A stretch of DNA of 64,000 bases from contig NZ_SJEX01000001.1 of assembly GCF_005930495.1 (NCBI RefSeq), forward strand, positions 1 to 64,000. Reading direction: 5' to 3'. Positions 55,638 through 64,000 of the stretch are shown piece by piece (the stretch's first letter is position 1; each line of letters begins with the position of its first letter). The notes beneath the pieces were generated by a model. The model saw nothing but the letters and a program-made list of their open reading frames with translations. It was not told where the DNA came from and ran no database searches. The position numbers and the translations under genes are program-made. The stretch comes from Modestobacter excelsi. Lineage in GTDB: Bacteria; Actinomycetota; Actinomycetes; Mycobacteriales; Geodermatophilaceae.

Positions 55638-56432
55638 ATGACGACCAGCGAGCTGCACGCTGCTGACGTCGAGCGGCTGGTGGCGGTGCTCGAGGACGCC
55701 CGGTCGGACGACCCCGGACCGGCGATGCCGTGGGCCCTGCTCGAAGGGCTCCTGCACTTGGTGCCGTGCGACCTCGAGGTCAGCTACCAGCACCACGAGT
55801 ACGCGGCGTACCGCATGCCGCTCCACCAGGTGGTGGAGCCCGGCGGCGTCCGGTCCGGGCCCTTCAGCACGCCGGAGGACCCGGACGACCCCTTCTGGGT
55901 CTACTGGTGGCATGGCCCGTGCTCCTGGCCGCAGCGCACCGGTGACCTGCGGCGGGTCACCATGATCCGGGACTTCTTCCCCACCGAACGGGATCGCCTC
56001 GCCGACCCGATCAGCGACGTGCTCGGCGCCGAGCTGCACGACTGCATGCTCGTGTCGCTGCCGGCGCCGCCGGGGGAGGCGCGGCGGATCTGCTTCATGC
56101 GGGGGAGCGGACCGCCGTTCACCGAACGCGACCGGCAGATCGCCATGCTGCTGCGGCCACACCTGCAGGAGATCTGGCTGGACGCCGAGCGGCGCCGGTC
56201 CGGCGTCCCGAAGCTGACGCCCCGGGAGTGGGAGGTGCTGGCCCTGGCCGCGGAGGGCGTGCCCTTCGCGGCCATCGCCGACCAGCTGTTCATCTCGGTG
56301 GGCACGGTGCGCAAGCACATGGAGCACGTGCGCGAGCGGCTCGGCGTACACAGCATCCCGGCCGCGGCGGTGAAGGCGATGCCGCACGCCCCGGCGCACC
56401 TGCGGCTGCCCCGGCGGCGGCCGCCGGGCTAG
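55638..56432 (+). CDS. LuxR-family transcription factor
   Basis: 264 residues. The N-terminal GAF-like domain (VPCDLEVSYQHHEYAAYRMP, DDPFWVYWWHG) and C-terminal LuxR HTH (KLTPREWEVLALAAEG, FISVGTVRKHMEHVRERLG). Targets unknown. GGAGCCC before ATG 55638. Its TAG stop shares CTAG with the stop of the convergent acyl-CoA dehydrogenase. Confidence 0.93.
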   Translation: MTTSELHAADVERLVAVLEDARSDDPGPAMPWALLEGLLHLVPCDLEVSYQHHEYAAYRMPLHQVVEPGGVRSGPFSTPEDPDDPFWVYWWHGPCSWPQRTGDLRRVTMIRDFFPTERDRLADPISDVLGAELHDCMLVSLPAPPGEARRICFMRGSGPPFTERDRQIAMLLRPHLQEIWLDAERRRSGVPKLTPREWEVLALAAEGVPFAAIADQLFISVGTVRKHMEHVRERLGVHSIPAAAVKAMPHAPAHLRLPRRRPPG

Positions 56433-57652
56433 ATCGACTGCGGGGGCTCCGCCTGCTCCTCCCGCGGCCGGGACGACCGGCGGCCGGTGATCGCCGAGAT
56501 GCCGGTGATCTCCCGGCCGACGATCAGCGCCTGCACGTGGTCGGTGCCCTCGAAGGTGTAGATCGCCTCGATGTCGGCGTGGTGCCGGGCGATGTGGTGC
56601 TCGAGCAGGATGCCGTCGCCACCGAACAGGTCGCGGGCGTCGGCGACGATCGCCCGGGCCTTCTTGCAGTTGTTCATCTTCGCCATCGACGCCATGGCCG
56701 CGGTCATCCGGCCCTCGTCGGCCAGCTTCGACAGCCGCCAGGACAGCAGCCGCATGCTGGTGATCTCGGCGAGCATCCGGGCCAGCTTCTCCTGCACCAG
56801 CTGGTAACCGGCGATCGGCTGACCGAACTGCTCCCGCCGCAGGGTGTGGGCCAGCGCGAGGTCGTAGGCGGCCTCGGCGATGCCCAGCGCGCGCCAGGCG
56901 ACGGTGTACCGGGTGCGGTCCAGCACGACCGAGACGTCCTTGAAGGAGGAGCAGTGGGCCAGCTTGTTCTCCGCCGGCACCCGGACGTCCTCGAGGGTGA
57001 TCTCGGCCTGCCACACCGCCCGCAGCGCCGTCTTGCCGGTCATCCGGGTCGCGGTCCAGCCGATCGACCCCTTTGGGACGACGTAGCCACCGACGTTGCC
57101 GTCCTCGCCGCGGGCCCAGATGAGGACCAGGTCGGCGATGGTGCCGTTGCCGATCCACTTCTTGGCGCCGTTGAGGACGTACTCGTCGCCGTCCCGCCGG
57201 GCGGAGGTGGACAGCGCCACGGCGTCCGACCCGTGCTCGGGCTCGGTGAGGCCGAAGGCACCGATCTTCTCCATCCGCGCCATCTCCGGCAGCCAGCGCT
57301 GGCGCTGCTCCTCGTCCCCCAGCAGCGCGATGGACTGCATGGCCAGGAAGCTGTGCACCCCGTAGAAGGTGCCCAGGCTGCCGTCGGCCCGCGCCCACTC
57401 GGCGGCGACCAGGCCGGCGGCCACGGCGCTCATGCCCGGGGAGCCGTAGCCCTCCACGGTGCCGCCGGCGATGCCGAGCTCGGCCATCTTCGGGATGAGC
57501 CCTGCTGGGAACTCGGCCCGCTCCCAGAAGTCGTTGATGATCGGCGTCACCTCGCGCTCGCAGAAGTCGCGGACGCGGTCGCGCACCTCGATCTCCGCGG
57601 GCTCCAGCAGGTCCTCGAGGGCGTAGAAGTCCGCGGTAGCAGCGTTGCTCAC
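56429..57652 (-). CDS. Acyl-CoA dehydrogenase (glutaryl-CoA dehydrogenase-like)
   Basis: 407 residues. FAD-binding blocks GAFGLTEPEHGSDA and KKWIGNGTIADLVLIWARG; the Glu in YTFEGTDHVQAL is the catalytic base; RREQFGQPIAGYQLVQEKLA is typical of the family. GTG 57652 with TAGCTT (complement of 57660-57665) 7 nt upstream, so leaderless. Ends at the CTAG shared with luxR. Substrate inferred only from the family. Confidence 0.93.
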   Translation of the reverse strand: MSNAATADFYALEDLLEPAEIEVRDRVRDFCEREVTPIINDFWERAEFPAGLIPKMAELGIAGGTVEGYGSPGMSAVAAGLVAAEWARADGSLGTFYGVHSFLAMQSIALLGDEEQRQRWLPEMARMEKIGAFGLTEPEHGSDAVALSTSARRDGDEYVLNGAKKWIGNGTIADLVLIWARGEDGNVGGYVVPKGSIGWTATRMTGKTALRAVWQAEITLEDVRVPAENKLAHCSSFKDVSVVLDRTRYTVAWRALGIAEAAYDLALAHTLRREQFGQPIAGYQLVQEKLARMLAEITSMRLLSWRLSKLADEGRMTAAMASMAKMNNCKKARAIVADARDLFGGDGILLEHHIARHHADIEAIYTFEGTDHVQALIVGREITGISAITGRRSSRPREEQAEPPQSI

Positions 57653-57693
57653 GGTGCCGAAGCTACCTGCGGGTCACCGCCGGTGCCGTGTGC

Positions 57694-58203
57694 TCAGCGC
57701 CGCTCGAGGGAGCCCCGCAGGAGGGCTGCCTGCCCAGCGTGCTGCAGGTCGTCGCCGATGACGCTGAGCAGCCGGACGCCGAGGGTCACCGGAGGGTCCC
57801 AGCGCCGGTCGACGACCCGGTCGAGGTCCTCGGCCCCCAGGGTGCCGATGAACGCAGCGGTCCGGCGGTGCACGTCGGCGTGGTAGTCCAGGAGCAGCTG
57901 CGGATCGGTGATCTCGGTCCGGCCGACGTCCTCGCTGGAGAAGCCGTAGCCGTGCGCGCTGGGCGGGAAGGGCAGCGCGAAGCGGTCGGCCCAGCCCGCC
58001 TCGGTGTAGGCCTGCTCGACCCCGGCCACCTCGGCGACGTGGTCGTCCTGCACCCGGGTCAGGTGCCAGACGAGCCAGGCGATGGTGTTGGCCCCGGGGT
58101 CCGGTCGTACGGTGAGCAGTGCGGGGTCGATCCCGTCGAGGGCTCCACGGACGGACTCCTCGACGTTGTCGAAGGCGGTCAGCAACAGGTCCCGGCTCTC
58201 CAT
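57694..58203 (-). CDS. DinB-family protein
   Basis: 169 residues, four-helix DinB/DUF664 fold: NTIAWLVWHLTRVQDDHVAE (metal His), DYHADVHRRTAAFIG and LSVIGDDLQHAGQAALLRG (second metal His). A thiol-dependent transferase or a metal-binding protein; substrate unknown. ATG 58203. Confidence 0.9.
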   Translation of the reverse strand: MESRDLLLTAFDNVEESVRGALDGIDPALLTVRPDPGANTIAWLVWHLTRVQDDHVAEVAGVEQAYTEAGWADRFALPFPPSAHGYGFSSEDVGRTEITDPQLLLDYHADVHRRTAAFIGTLGAEDLDRVVDRRWDPPVTLGVRLLSVIGDDLQHAGQAALLRGSLERR

Positions 58204-58370
58204 GCCGGGCCGCTACCCGTCCGCCGCCCTGCGTCAACCCAGGCTGTCGGTCGGACGCCCGGTGACGCCGGGTGGCGCGCAGCGAGTAAGTTGTCGCGGT
58301 CAACATGTTCGTACCCGATCGTGCTGCGGACGATGCGTGCAGGTCGGGAACCCGGGGCAGGGGAGGTGGC

Positions 58371-60353
58371 GTGGCGTACCGAGCAACTGCCAGCGGCCTG
58401 GCCCCGCTCGCGGAGGGTGATGCCGACGGGCGGCTGATCGACCGGCTGGTCGACGTGGCCCTGGCCCAGCCCGAGGTCGTGGCGCTCGCCGACGACGGGC
58501 GCACGCTGCGCTTCGGCGACCTCGTCGGCGCCGCCGACGTCGTCCGGGCAGCGGTGGCCGGGGCGGCCGGCCCGGGAGCGCCGGTCGCCGTCCTGCGCCG
58601 GCCCGGGGTCGGCGCCGTCGTCGCGGTCGTCGGTGTCATCGCGGCCGGCCGGCCGGTCCTCGTGCTGGACCCGACGACGCCGGTCGCCCGGCTGCGCCAC
58701 TACGTCGAGGCCGCCGGGGCGGCCGTCTGCGTCGCCGACGCCGAGGACGCCGAGGTCGCCGCCGAGGTCTGCGCCACCGTGCTGGTGCCCGAGGACGCCG
58801 CCCCGCTGCCGCACACCTGCCCGGAGCAGGCTGCCGACTCGCTGCGCTCGGCCCCCACCGGGCCGGCCGACCCGGTGGCGATCGTCTTCACGTCCGGGTC
58901 CACCGGCCGCCCGAAGGGCGTGTTCTCCGACTCCCGGTCGCAGCTGCACGACGCGTGGACCAACTCGGTCGCCACCGGCTGCTACGCGGCCGGGGACGTG
59001 GTGGCCAACCTGCTGCCGCTCGGCTTCGACGCGGGCCTCCGGGGCGCGCTCGCCGGGCTGGTCGTCGGGGCCACGCAGCGGCTGTTCGACCCGCGGACCC
59101 GGTCGATCACCGAGCTGCCCGGCTGGCTGGACGAGGTGGGCGCCACCGTGTTCCTGGCCAGCCCGGCCATCCTGCGCGGCCTGGTCTCCACGCTGCCGGC
59201 CGGCCGGACCCTGGACACCCTGGCGATGGTCACCATGGCCGGGGAGACGGTCCACGGCAGCGAGCTGGCCGCGATCCGCTCGGTCGTCGGCCCGGCGTGC
59301 GAGATCCGCAACCGCTACGGCTCCACCGAGACCGGCCTGATCGCCGAGTTCGTCGTGCGCCCGGACGACCCGGCGCCCAGCGGGGCGACACCGGTCGGCT
59401 GGCCCGTCGCCGGGCTCCGGTTGCAGGTGCAGGACCAGGACGGCGCCCTGCACGACCACGGCACCGGCCGGCTCGTCGTCTCCTCGCGGTGGCTGTCCGG
59501 CGGCTACTGGGGCGAGCAGCAGCTCACCGACGCGGTCTACACCGACGGGGCCGACGGCGTCCGCTCGTACCTGACCAGCGACACCGCGAGCATCGCCGAG
59601 GACGGGTGCATGCGCCTGCTCGGCCGGACCGACCACAGCGTCAAGGTCCGCGGGCACCTCGTCGAGCCCGGGGAGATCGACGCGGTGCTGTTCGCGCACC
59701 CCGACATCACCGAGGCCGTCGTCGTGGGGGTCACCGCGCCCGCCACCGGCCGGGTGCACCTCGCCGCCTACGTGGTCCCGGCGGCCCCGGGGCTCGACGC
59801 CGCCGCCGTCCGGCGGGTGGTGGCCGACGCGCTGCCCACGTTCATGGTCCCGCAGGACGTCGTCCTGCTGCCCGCGTTGCCCCGCACCGAGCGGGGCAAG
59901 CTGGACCGCGCCGCGCTCCCGCCGGCACCGGGGCTGACCGTCTCCGCCGCCACACCGCGGTCGGACTGGGAGCGCGTGGTGTCCGGCCTGGTCGCCCGGG
60001 TGCTGGAGCTCGACGCCGTCGGGATGGACGACGACTTCTTCGAGCTCGGCGGCGACTCGCTGGCCGCGGAGGCGCTGCTGGCCGCCGTCGCCGAGGAGCT
60101 GGGCGTGCCGGGGCGGGAGCTGTCGGCGGACCTGCTGATGGAGTTCCCCACGGTGTCCGCCTTCGCCGCCGCGGTGGACCGACGGCGCTCCGAGCTCCCG
60201 CCGCCGCAGCAGACCGCGGCCCGGCCGGACGCGCCCACCGCGCTGGCCTTCCTCGCCGGGGCCGGCGTGGTGGCGCTGGGGCAGTTCCTCCTCCGGCGGC
60301 TGCGCCCGACCCGGCGGGTCTCCCGCCCACGCCGCCGGGCGTCGACGCGCTGA
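58371..60353 (+). CDS. Stand-alone adenylation-carrier protein with hydrophobic tail
   Basis: About 660 residues. Adenylation domain: VFTSGSTGRPKGVFSDS (A3), NRYGSTETG (A5), YLTSDTASIAEDG (A7), GRTDHSVKVRGHLVEPGEID (A8) and RTERGKLDRAALPP (A10). Carrier domain DDDFFELGGDSLAAEAL with the phosphopantetheine Ser. Then a hydrophobic helix (LAFLAGAGVVALGQFLLRRL) and a basic end that may anchor it to the membrane. No condensation, reductase or thioesterase domain. GTG 58371 is favoured by GGGGAGG; ATG 58305 is an in-frame alternative without ribosome site. Confidence 0.88.
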   Translation: MAYRATASGLAPLAEGDADGRLIDRLVDVALAQPEVVALADDGRTLRFGDLVGAADVVRAAVAGAAGPGAPVAVLRRPGVGAVVAVVGVIAAGRPVLVLDPTTPVARLRHYVEAAGAAVCVADAEDAEVAAEVCATVLVPEDAAPLPHTCPEQAADSLRSAPTGPADPVAIVFTSGSTGRPKGVFSDSRSQLHDAWTNSVATGCYAAGDVVANLLPLGFDAGLRGALAGLVVGATQRLFDPRTRSITELPGWLDEVGATVFLASPAILRGLVSTLPAGRTLDTLAMVTMAGETVHGSELAAIRSVVGPACEIRNRYGSTETGLIAEFVVRPDDPAPSGATPVGWPVAGLRLQVQDQDGALHDHGTGRLVVSSRWLSGGYWGEQQLTDAVYTDGADGVRSYLTSDTASIAEDGCMRLLGRTDHSVKVRGHLVEPGEIDAVLFAHPDITEAVVVGVTAPATGRVHLAAYVVPAAPGLDAAAVRRVVADALPTFMVPQDVVLLPALPRTERGKLDRAALPPAPGLTVSAATPRSDWERVVSGLVARVLELDAVGMDDDFFELGGDSLAAEALLAAVAEELGVPGRELSADLLMEFPTVSAFAAAVDRRRSELPPPQQTAARPDAPTALAFLAGAGVVALGQFLLRRLRPTRRVSRPRRRASTR

Positions 60354-60384
60354 CCCCGGTCCGGGCGGCCCCCGGGTCCTGAGG

Positions 60385-60498
60385 TCAGTCCGTGCCCTCG
60401 TCGTCGCTGGCCGCCTCGAGCTGCTCGACCTGCTCGGGGGTGGCCTGCTCGAGTGCGATGTCGCGGGGCTGCGGCTCGTCGTGCTCCGGCGTCGTCAT
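60385..60498 (-). CDS. Small acidic protein (37 aa)
   Basis: ATG 60498 after an AGGGTGAGG box; product MTTPEHDEPQPRDIALEQAT then PEQVEQLEAASDDEGTD, strongly acidic and without hydrophobic part. It lies between two larger genes and is likely expressed. Not recognised. Confidence 0.55.
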   Translation of the reverse strand: MTTPEHDEPQPRDIALEQATPEQVEQLEAASDDEGTD

Positions 60499-60524
60499 GA
60501 CCTCACCCTGCCCCACCCGCCGGG

Positions 60525-61697
60525 TCAGGACAGGGTGATCACGCCGGTCACCAGCAGGGCCAGGGTCGCCAGCACCAGGACGACGACCAGCACCAGCAGG
60601 ACGATCGGGACGACCACCCAGCGGCGCTTGAACCGGAACCGGCGCTGCTTGGCCGCCGCCCGCCGCTCCCGCCGGGGCAGCGGGGGCTCGTGCCGGCGCT
60701 CGTTCGCCTCCTTGACCTGCTCGCGGGCGTCCCGGACGGCGGTGCCCAGCACGGCCTTGGACGACGACGCCAGGGAGAGCAGGTCGGCGAGGTCGAAGCG
60801 CACGACGTCCCCACCGGCGGGGCTGCGGATGCCCAGCCGCGGGCGGGCGCGACCGGTCCTCCTGGGCTGCGGCCCGGCGGCGACCGCGGCGAGCTGCTCG
60901 CGGGCCCGGGCCGCCGAGGTCCGGGCGGCCGGGTCCTTGGTCAGCAGCCCGCGCAGCACCGGCTCGAGCGGGCCGGCAGCGACCATCGGCGCGGGTTGCT
61001 CACCGACCACCGCCAGCAGGGTGGCCATCGGGGTGTCCCGGTCGAAGGGGCTGTGCCCCTCGACGGCCGCGTACAGCGTCGCGCCCAGCGACCACAGGTC
61101 GACGGCGGGACCGGGGGGCCGACCGTTGGCGCGCTCCGGCGCCATGTAGGCGGGGGAGCCGAGCACCGCGCCGTCGGTGGTGAGCGAGGAGTCCTCGGTG
61201 GTGGTGGCGATGCCGAAGTCGGTGAGGCAGGCGTGGCCGTGGTCGTCCACCAGCACGTTGCCCGGCTTGACGTCGCGGTGCAGGACGCCGGCGGCATGGG
61301 CCACCTCGATCGCCGACAGGACGTCGAGTCCGATCCGCGCGACCTCGGCGGGGGAGAGCGGCCCGTCCTCCTCGAGGATCCGCTGCAGGCTGCGCGACCG
61401 GACGTGCTCCATCACCAGCCAGGGGCGGCCGTCCTCCTCCACGACGTCGTGGATCGCGACGACGTGCGGGTCCTCCAGCCGGGCCGCGGCGCGGGCCTCG
61501 CGGAACGTCCGCTCCCGGAGGACGGCGCGCTCGGCGTCGTCGAGGTAGATGGGGTAGCTGATCTCCTTCAGCGCGACCTCGCGCTGCAGCACGCGGTCGT
61601 TGGCCAGCCAGACGACGCCCATGCCGCCGCGGCCGAGCTCGCCGGCGATCTCGTACCGCCCGCCGACCACTCGGGCGCCTGCCTCTGGATCGATCAC
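60525..61697 (-). CDS. Ser/Thr protein kinase, membrane-anchored
   Basis: 390 residues. Kinase domain with LGRGGMGVVWLA, Lys in VALKEISYP, LHRDVKPGNVLV, DFGIATTTED and GSPAYMAPERANG; then a basic stretch and a C-terminal helix (VVVPIVLLVLVVVLVLATLAL). No extracellular sensor: only a few residues follow the helix. GTG 61697 with GAAGGA upstream. Second eukaryotic-like kinase of the window. Confidence 0.94.
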   Translation of the reverse strand: MIDPEAGARVVGGRYEIAGELGRGGMGVVWLANDRVLQREVALKEISYPIYLDDAERAVLRERTFREARAAARLEDPHVVAIHDVVEEDGRPWLVMEHVRSRSLQRILEEDGPLSPAEVARIGLDVLSAIEVAHAAGVLHRDVKPGNVLVDDHGHACLTDFGIATTTEDSSLTTDGAVLGSPAYMAPERANGRPPGPAVDLWSLGATLYAAVEGHSPFDRDTPMATLLAVVGEQPAPMVAAGPLEPVLRGLLTKDPAARTSAARAREQLAAVAAGPQPRRTGRARPRLGIRSPAGGDVVRFDLADLLSLASSSKAVLGTAVRDAREQVKEANERRHEPPLPRRERRAAAKQRRFRFKRRWVVVPIVLLVLVVVLVLATLALLVTGVITLS

Positions 61698-61816
61698 GGG
61701 AGTGGTCCTTCCCTGGCCCGGACGCGCGCAAGCACGAGGCCCGCGGCAGCCTCAGCATGCCCGGTCCCCGGCGGTGGGCGGTAGGTTCCCCGGGCGTCCG
61801 TCCCGGCAGGAGGCCC

Positions 61817-62848
61817 GTGTTCTTCTTCCTCTCCCGGCTCACCCGCCTGGTGGGCAGCCGGCTGCACGGCTGGCGGCTGCCGCTGCTGGTCATCGTGCTC
61901 GTCTTCCTGACGAGCTGGCTGGCGATGGCGCTGGTGGAGCCGGCCGGCAGCCCGATCGCCGAGCCGGCCACCTACTGGTGGTACTTCGTGGTCACCGCCG
62001 CGACGGTGGGCTACGGCGACTTCTTCCCGGTGTCGACGGCAGGCCACCTCGTCGGCACCTACGTCATCGTCGGCGGGATCGTCACGCTGACACTGCTGTT
62101 CACCCGGCTCGCCGACTACCTGCAGTCGGCTCGCGGGCGGCGCCGGAGGGGGATGAGTGCACTGCAGTTGACCGACCACGTCGTCGTCCTGGGCTACGTG
62201 CCGGGGCGGACCGAGCGGATGCTCACCGAACTGCACGCGGAGAACGCGACGCCGATCGCACTGTGCGCCTGGGACGACGTCCCGGAGAACCCGGTGCCCG
62301 AGGACCCGGTCGTCTCCTTCGTGCGCGGCGACCTCGCCCACGCCGACGTCATGGACCGGGCCTGCGTCGGCCGGGCCCGGACGGTCGTCGTCGACGGGCG
62401 GGACGACAACGAGACCCTGGCGATCGCCGTCGCGGTGGAGCACGCCAACCCGGGGGTGCACACGGTGGCGGCGCTGCGTGACCTGGGCCGGCGGGACAAC
62501 CTGCGCTACGTCAACCCGGGGATCGCCTGCGTGCAGTGGCACATGCCCTCCCTGATCACCGAGGAGGCGCTGGACCCGGGCATCACCGAGGTCTACAGCG
62601 ACCTGATGAGCAGCGGGGGCGGCGGCAACACCTACTCGGTGCGGCTGCCCGCCGGGCACGGGTTCGGCGCGTTCGGGGACTGCCAGCAGCACCTCGGGCG
62701 CACGTACGGGGCGACCGTGCTCGCCGTCCGCACGGCCGAGGGCCTCCAGCTCAGCCCGGCCTGGGACACCCCCCTCCCGGAGGGGACGACGCTGTACTAC
62801 GTCGCCCGCTCGCGGATCGCCGACGACGGGCTGCTCGCGGCCCGGTGA
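61817..62848 (+). CDS. Potassium channel with TrkA-N domain
   Basis: 343 residues: two membrane helices around the filter TVGYGDFFPV, then a cytoplasmic RCK/TrkA-N Rossmann domain (HVVVLGYVPGRTERMLTEL, VRGDLAHADVMDRACVGRA). Typical of ligand-gated bacterial potassium channels. GTG 61817 has AGGAGG close upstream. Overlaps the end of the convergent GAF gene by 52 nt. Confidence 0.9.
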   Translation: MFFFLSRLTRLVGSRLHGWRLPLLVIVLVFLTSWLAMALVEPAGSPIAEPATYWWYFVVTAATVGYGDFFPVSTAGHLVGTYVIVGGIVTLTLLFTRLADYLQSARGRRRRGMSALQLTDHVVVLGYVPGRTERMLTELHAENATPIALCAWDDVPENPVPEDPVVSFVRGDLAHADVMDRACVGRARTVVVDGRDDNETLAIAVAVEHANPGVHTVAALRDLGRRDNLRYVNPGIACVQWHMPSLITEEALDPGITEVYSDLMSSGGGGNTYSVRLPAGHGFGAFGDCQQHLGRTYGATVLAVRTAEGLQLSPAWDTPLPEGTTLYYVARSRIADDGLLAAR

Positions 62849-63315
62849 GCCGACGCGTCCGCGGGGAGCATGGTGCTCAGCATCCGGGCGGTCATCTCCA
62901 CCACCGGCAGGAAGCGGACCAGGGTGCGCGGCTGGGCGCGGACCGAGAGCCCGCAGAGGGTGCCGAACAGGGTGCCCTGGCGGGTGACCAGCGGGACGCC
63001 GATGTAGGCGGCGACCCGGTGCGGCAGGCCGGTCTCCAGGTCGCGGTAGGCCGGGGTCGCGGCGGTGACGGTGGCGACCCGCGGACCGTTCCCGCTGACC
63101 ATGGAGTGGCAGAAGCTGCGGTTCCAGGAGATCGAGGTGCCCGGCGGCAGGACCTCCGCGGGATGGGAGTGCAGCACCACCTGCAACGGCTCCTGGACCT
63201 CGGTCACCAGCCAGACGTCGAGCCCGACGGTGCGGTGCAGGAAGGCGAGCGAGGCACGAGCGGCCGACGTCCAGTCCTCGAAGGGGACGACGTCGTCCAC
63301 GAGGATCGTGCTCAT
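62797..63315 (-). CDS. GAF-domain protein
   Basis: 172 residues from ATG 63315: STILVDDVVPFEDWTSAARA, SISWNRSFCHSMVSGNGP, YIGVPLVTRQGTLFGTLCGL, the order of a stand-alone GAF domain, with no output domain attached. May sense a small ligand; partner unknown. Its 3' end overlaps the channel gene on the other strand. Confidence 0.85.
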   Translation of the reverse strand: MSTILVDDVVPFEDWTSAARASLAFLHRTVGLDVWLVTEVQEPLQVVLHSHPAEVLPPGTSISWNRSFCHSMVSGNGPRVATVTAATPAYRDLETGLPHRVAAYIGVPLVTRQGTLFGTLCGLSVRAQPRTLVRFLPVVEMTARMLSTMLPADASAHRAASSPSSAIRERAT

Positions 63316-63459
63316 GCACCTGGTTACGTCGGTGTCGTTCCCCCCGTCAATCACTTCGCACGCTGCAGATCCGGTACTGCCGCGATCCACCCTCCCCGTG
63401 GTCGGCTCGCCACGGTGCGTGGTCGGCGCGTGGGGCGGGCACCCGGGCCGGCCGAGGGG

Positions 63460-63840
63460 TCATCGCCGGTCGAACCGGGTCACCCGGTCCGGCTCGGCGG
63501 TGAACGGGTTGGCCCACTCCGACGCCGCCCCGGTGATCGGCTGGGCGTCGGTGACCACGGTGAACGGGCTGCCCGGGTAGACGGCCAGCACCCGGGAGCT
63601 CGAGGTCAGCTCCACGGTGTGCTCGAGCAGCTCGCCGCGGCGGAGCTGCTGGGTCGTCCGGCGCCCGCGGAGCTCCTCGCCGACCTCCGCCCGCCACTGC
63701 GCGCCGTCGTGGGTGAAGTCGATGGCCTGCACCCGGTCGGCGGGTGCGGCCGGATCGCAGCCGGCGAACTCGGCGAGGGCGTCGTAGAGCCGTTCCGCCT
63801 GCTCGTCGTCGCTGACCCGGGGGACGAAGAAGGCGACCAT
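63460..63840 (-). CDS. Hypothetical protein
   Basis: 126 residues, soluble: MVAFFVPRVSDDEQAERLYD, a middle HDGAQWRAEVGEELRGRR and VYPGSPFTVVTDAQPITGA. Reminds of small actinobacterial proteins of unknown function; no motif. ATG 63840. Upstream 63316-63459 is empty. Confidence 0.7.
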   Translation of the reverse strand: MVAFFVPRVSDDEQAERLYDALAEFAGCDPAAPADRVQAIDFTHDGAQWRAEVGEELRGRRTTQQLRRGELLEHTVELTSSSRVLAVYPGSPFTVVTDAQPITGAASEWANPFTAEPDRVTRFDRR

Positions 63841-63869
63841 GCCGCGATCGTCGCAGCCGGCACCGACAG

Positions 63870-64000
63870 TCAGCCCAGCCGGCGCCGGAGCAGCTCGTCC
63901 TCCCGCCGCAGGACCACCGCGACCAGCTCGGTGACCGCGCCCTCGGCCTGCCGCCCGATGAGCGGTGCGTCGACCTTCGCCTTCCCCGTGACGGTCGACC
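63870..64000 (-). CDS. DUF2505-like protein, C-terminal end only
   Basis: The frame is open to the right edge and reads STVTGKAKVDAPLIGRQAEG, AVTELVAVVLRREDELLRR, RLG then TGA at 63872-63870, matching the C-terminal end of DUF2505 (START-like fold) proteins. Start is outside the window. Confidence 0.7.
   Translation of the reverse strand, partial: STVTGKAKVDAPLIGRQAEGAVTELVAVVLRREDELLRRRLG

Overview
The window is about 73% G+C by eye, with dense gene packing, many GTG starts, one-base and four-base stop/start overlaps, and several apparently leaderless genes (a TAnnnT box 6-7 nt before the start codon). These traits, a mycothiol-type DinB-fold enzyme and the order glyS, dusB, dnaG, tRNA-Asn point to a high-GC actinobacterium. 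Geodermatophilaceae or a relative is my best guess, from memory of such genomes and not from a search.

Layout. (1) 1-9951, housekeeping core: glyS (5' end off the window), a Ser/Thr kinase with a YVTN beta-propeller ectodomain broken by a frameshift, dusB, three small envelope or unknown genes, dnaG carrying an in-frame mini-intein, two small genes and tRNA-Asn(GUU). (2) 9915-26871, an integrative genomic island in the 3' half of tRNA-Asn. It starts with a tyrosine recombinase and ends at a degenerate 38-nt repeat of the tRNA 3' end. It holds a fused L7/L12-SHOCT protein, a membrane protein/histidine kinase/LuxR regulator operon, tandem remnants of recombinase, Xis-like and Cys-motif genes, an IS3 relic split by an intact IS256-type element, small membrane proteins, and beside the right end a PIN-like protein paired with a TIGR02391-like protein (a defence or toxin candidate). 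(3) 27042-36162: CbxX-type AAA ATPase, VOC protein, class II UvrA-like ABC protein, mycothiol-type enzyme, pol-beta-type nucleotidyltransferase divergent from a CCA-type nucleotidyltransferase, a DHFR-like reductase and an APH-type kinase. (4) 36159-44296: a polyol (mannitol/sorbitol type) uptake and oxidation regulon with a SorC-family regulator, a binding-protein ABC transporter and two dehydrogenases; a GH13 glucosidase converges on it. (5) 46094-54372: a DUF4396 membrane protein under a promoter with a metal-regulator-like palindrome, an NMT1/THI5-type ABC importer, and an amide operon (AmiC-like sensor, permease, formamidase) divergent from a MarR regulator. (6) 54441-64000: mixed genes including a LuxR regulator, an acyl-CoA dehydrogenase, a stand-alone adenylation-carrier protein with a C-terminal hydrophobic tail, a second Ser/Thr kinase, a potassium channel, a GAF protein and, at the edge, a DUF2505 gene.

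The most unusual points are the mini-intein placed exactly before a zinc-ligand cysteine of DnaG, the PIN/TIGR02391 pair at the island's right end, the recombinase with a CxxCxGxG insertion and its tandem relic, and several frameshifts (G7 run in the kinase-propeller gene, one-base loss near the end of the histidine kinase, relic xis genes) that may be real decay or sequence error.
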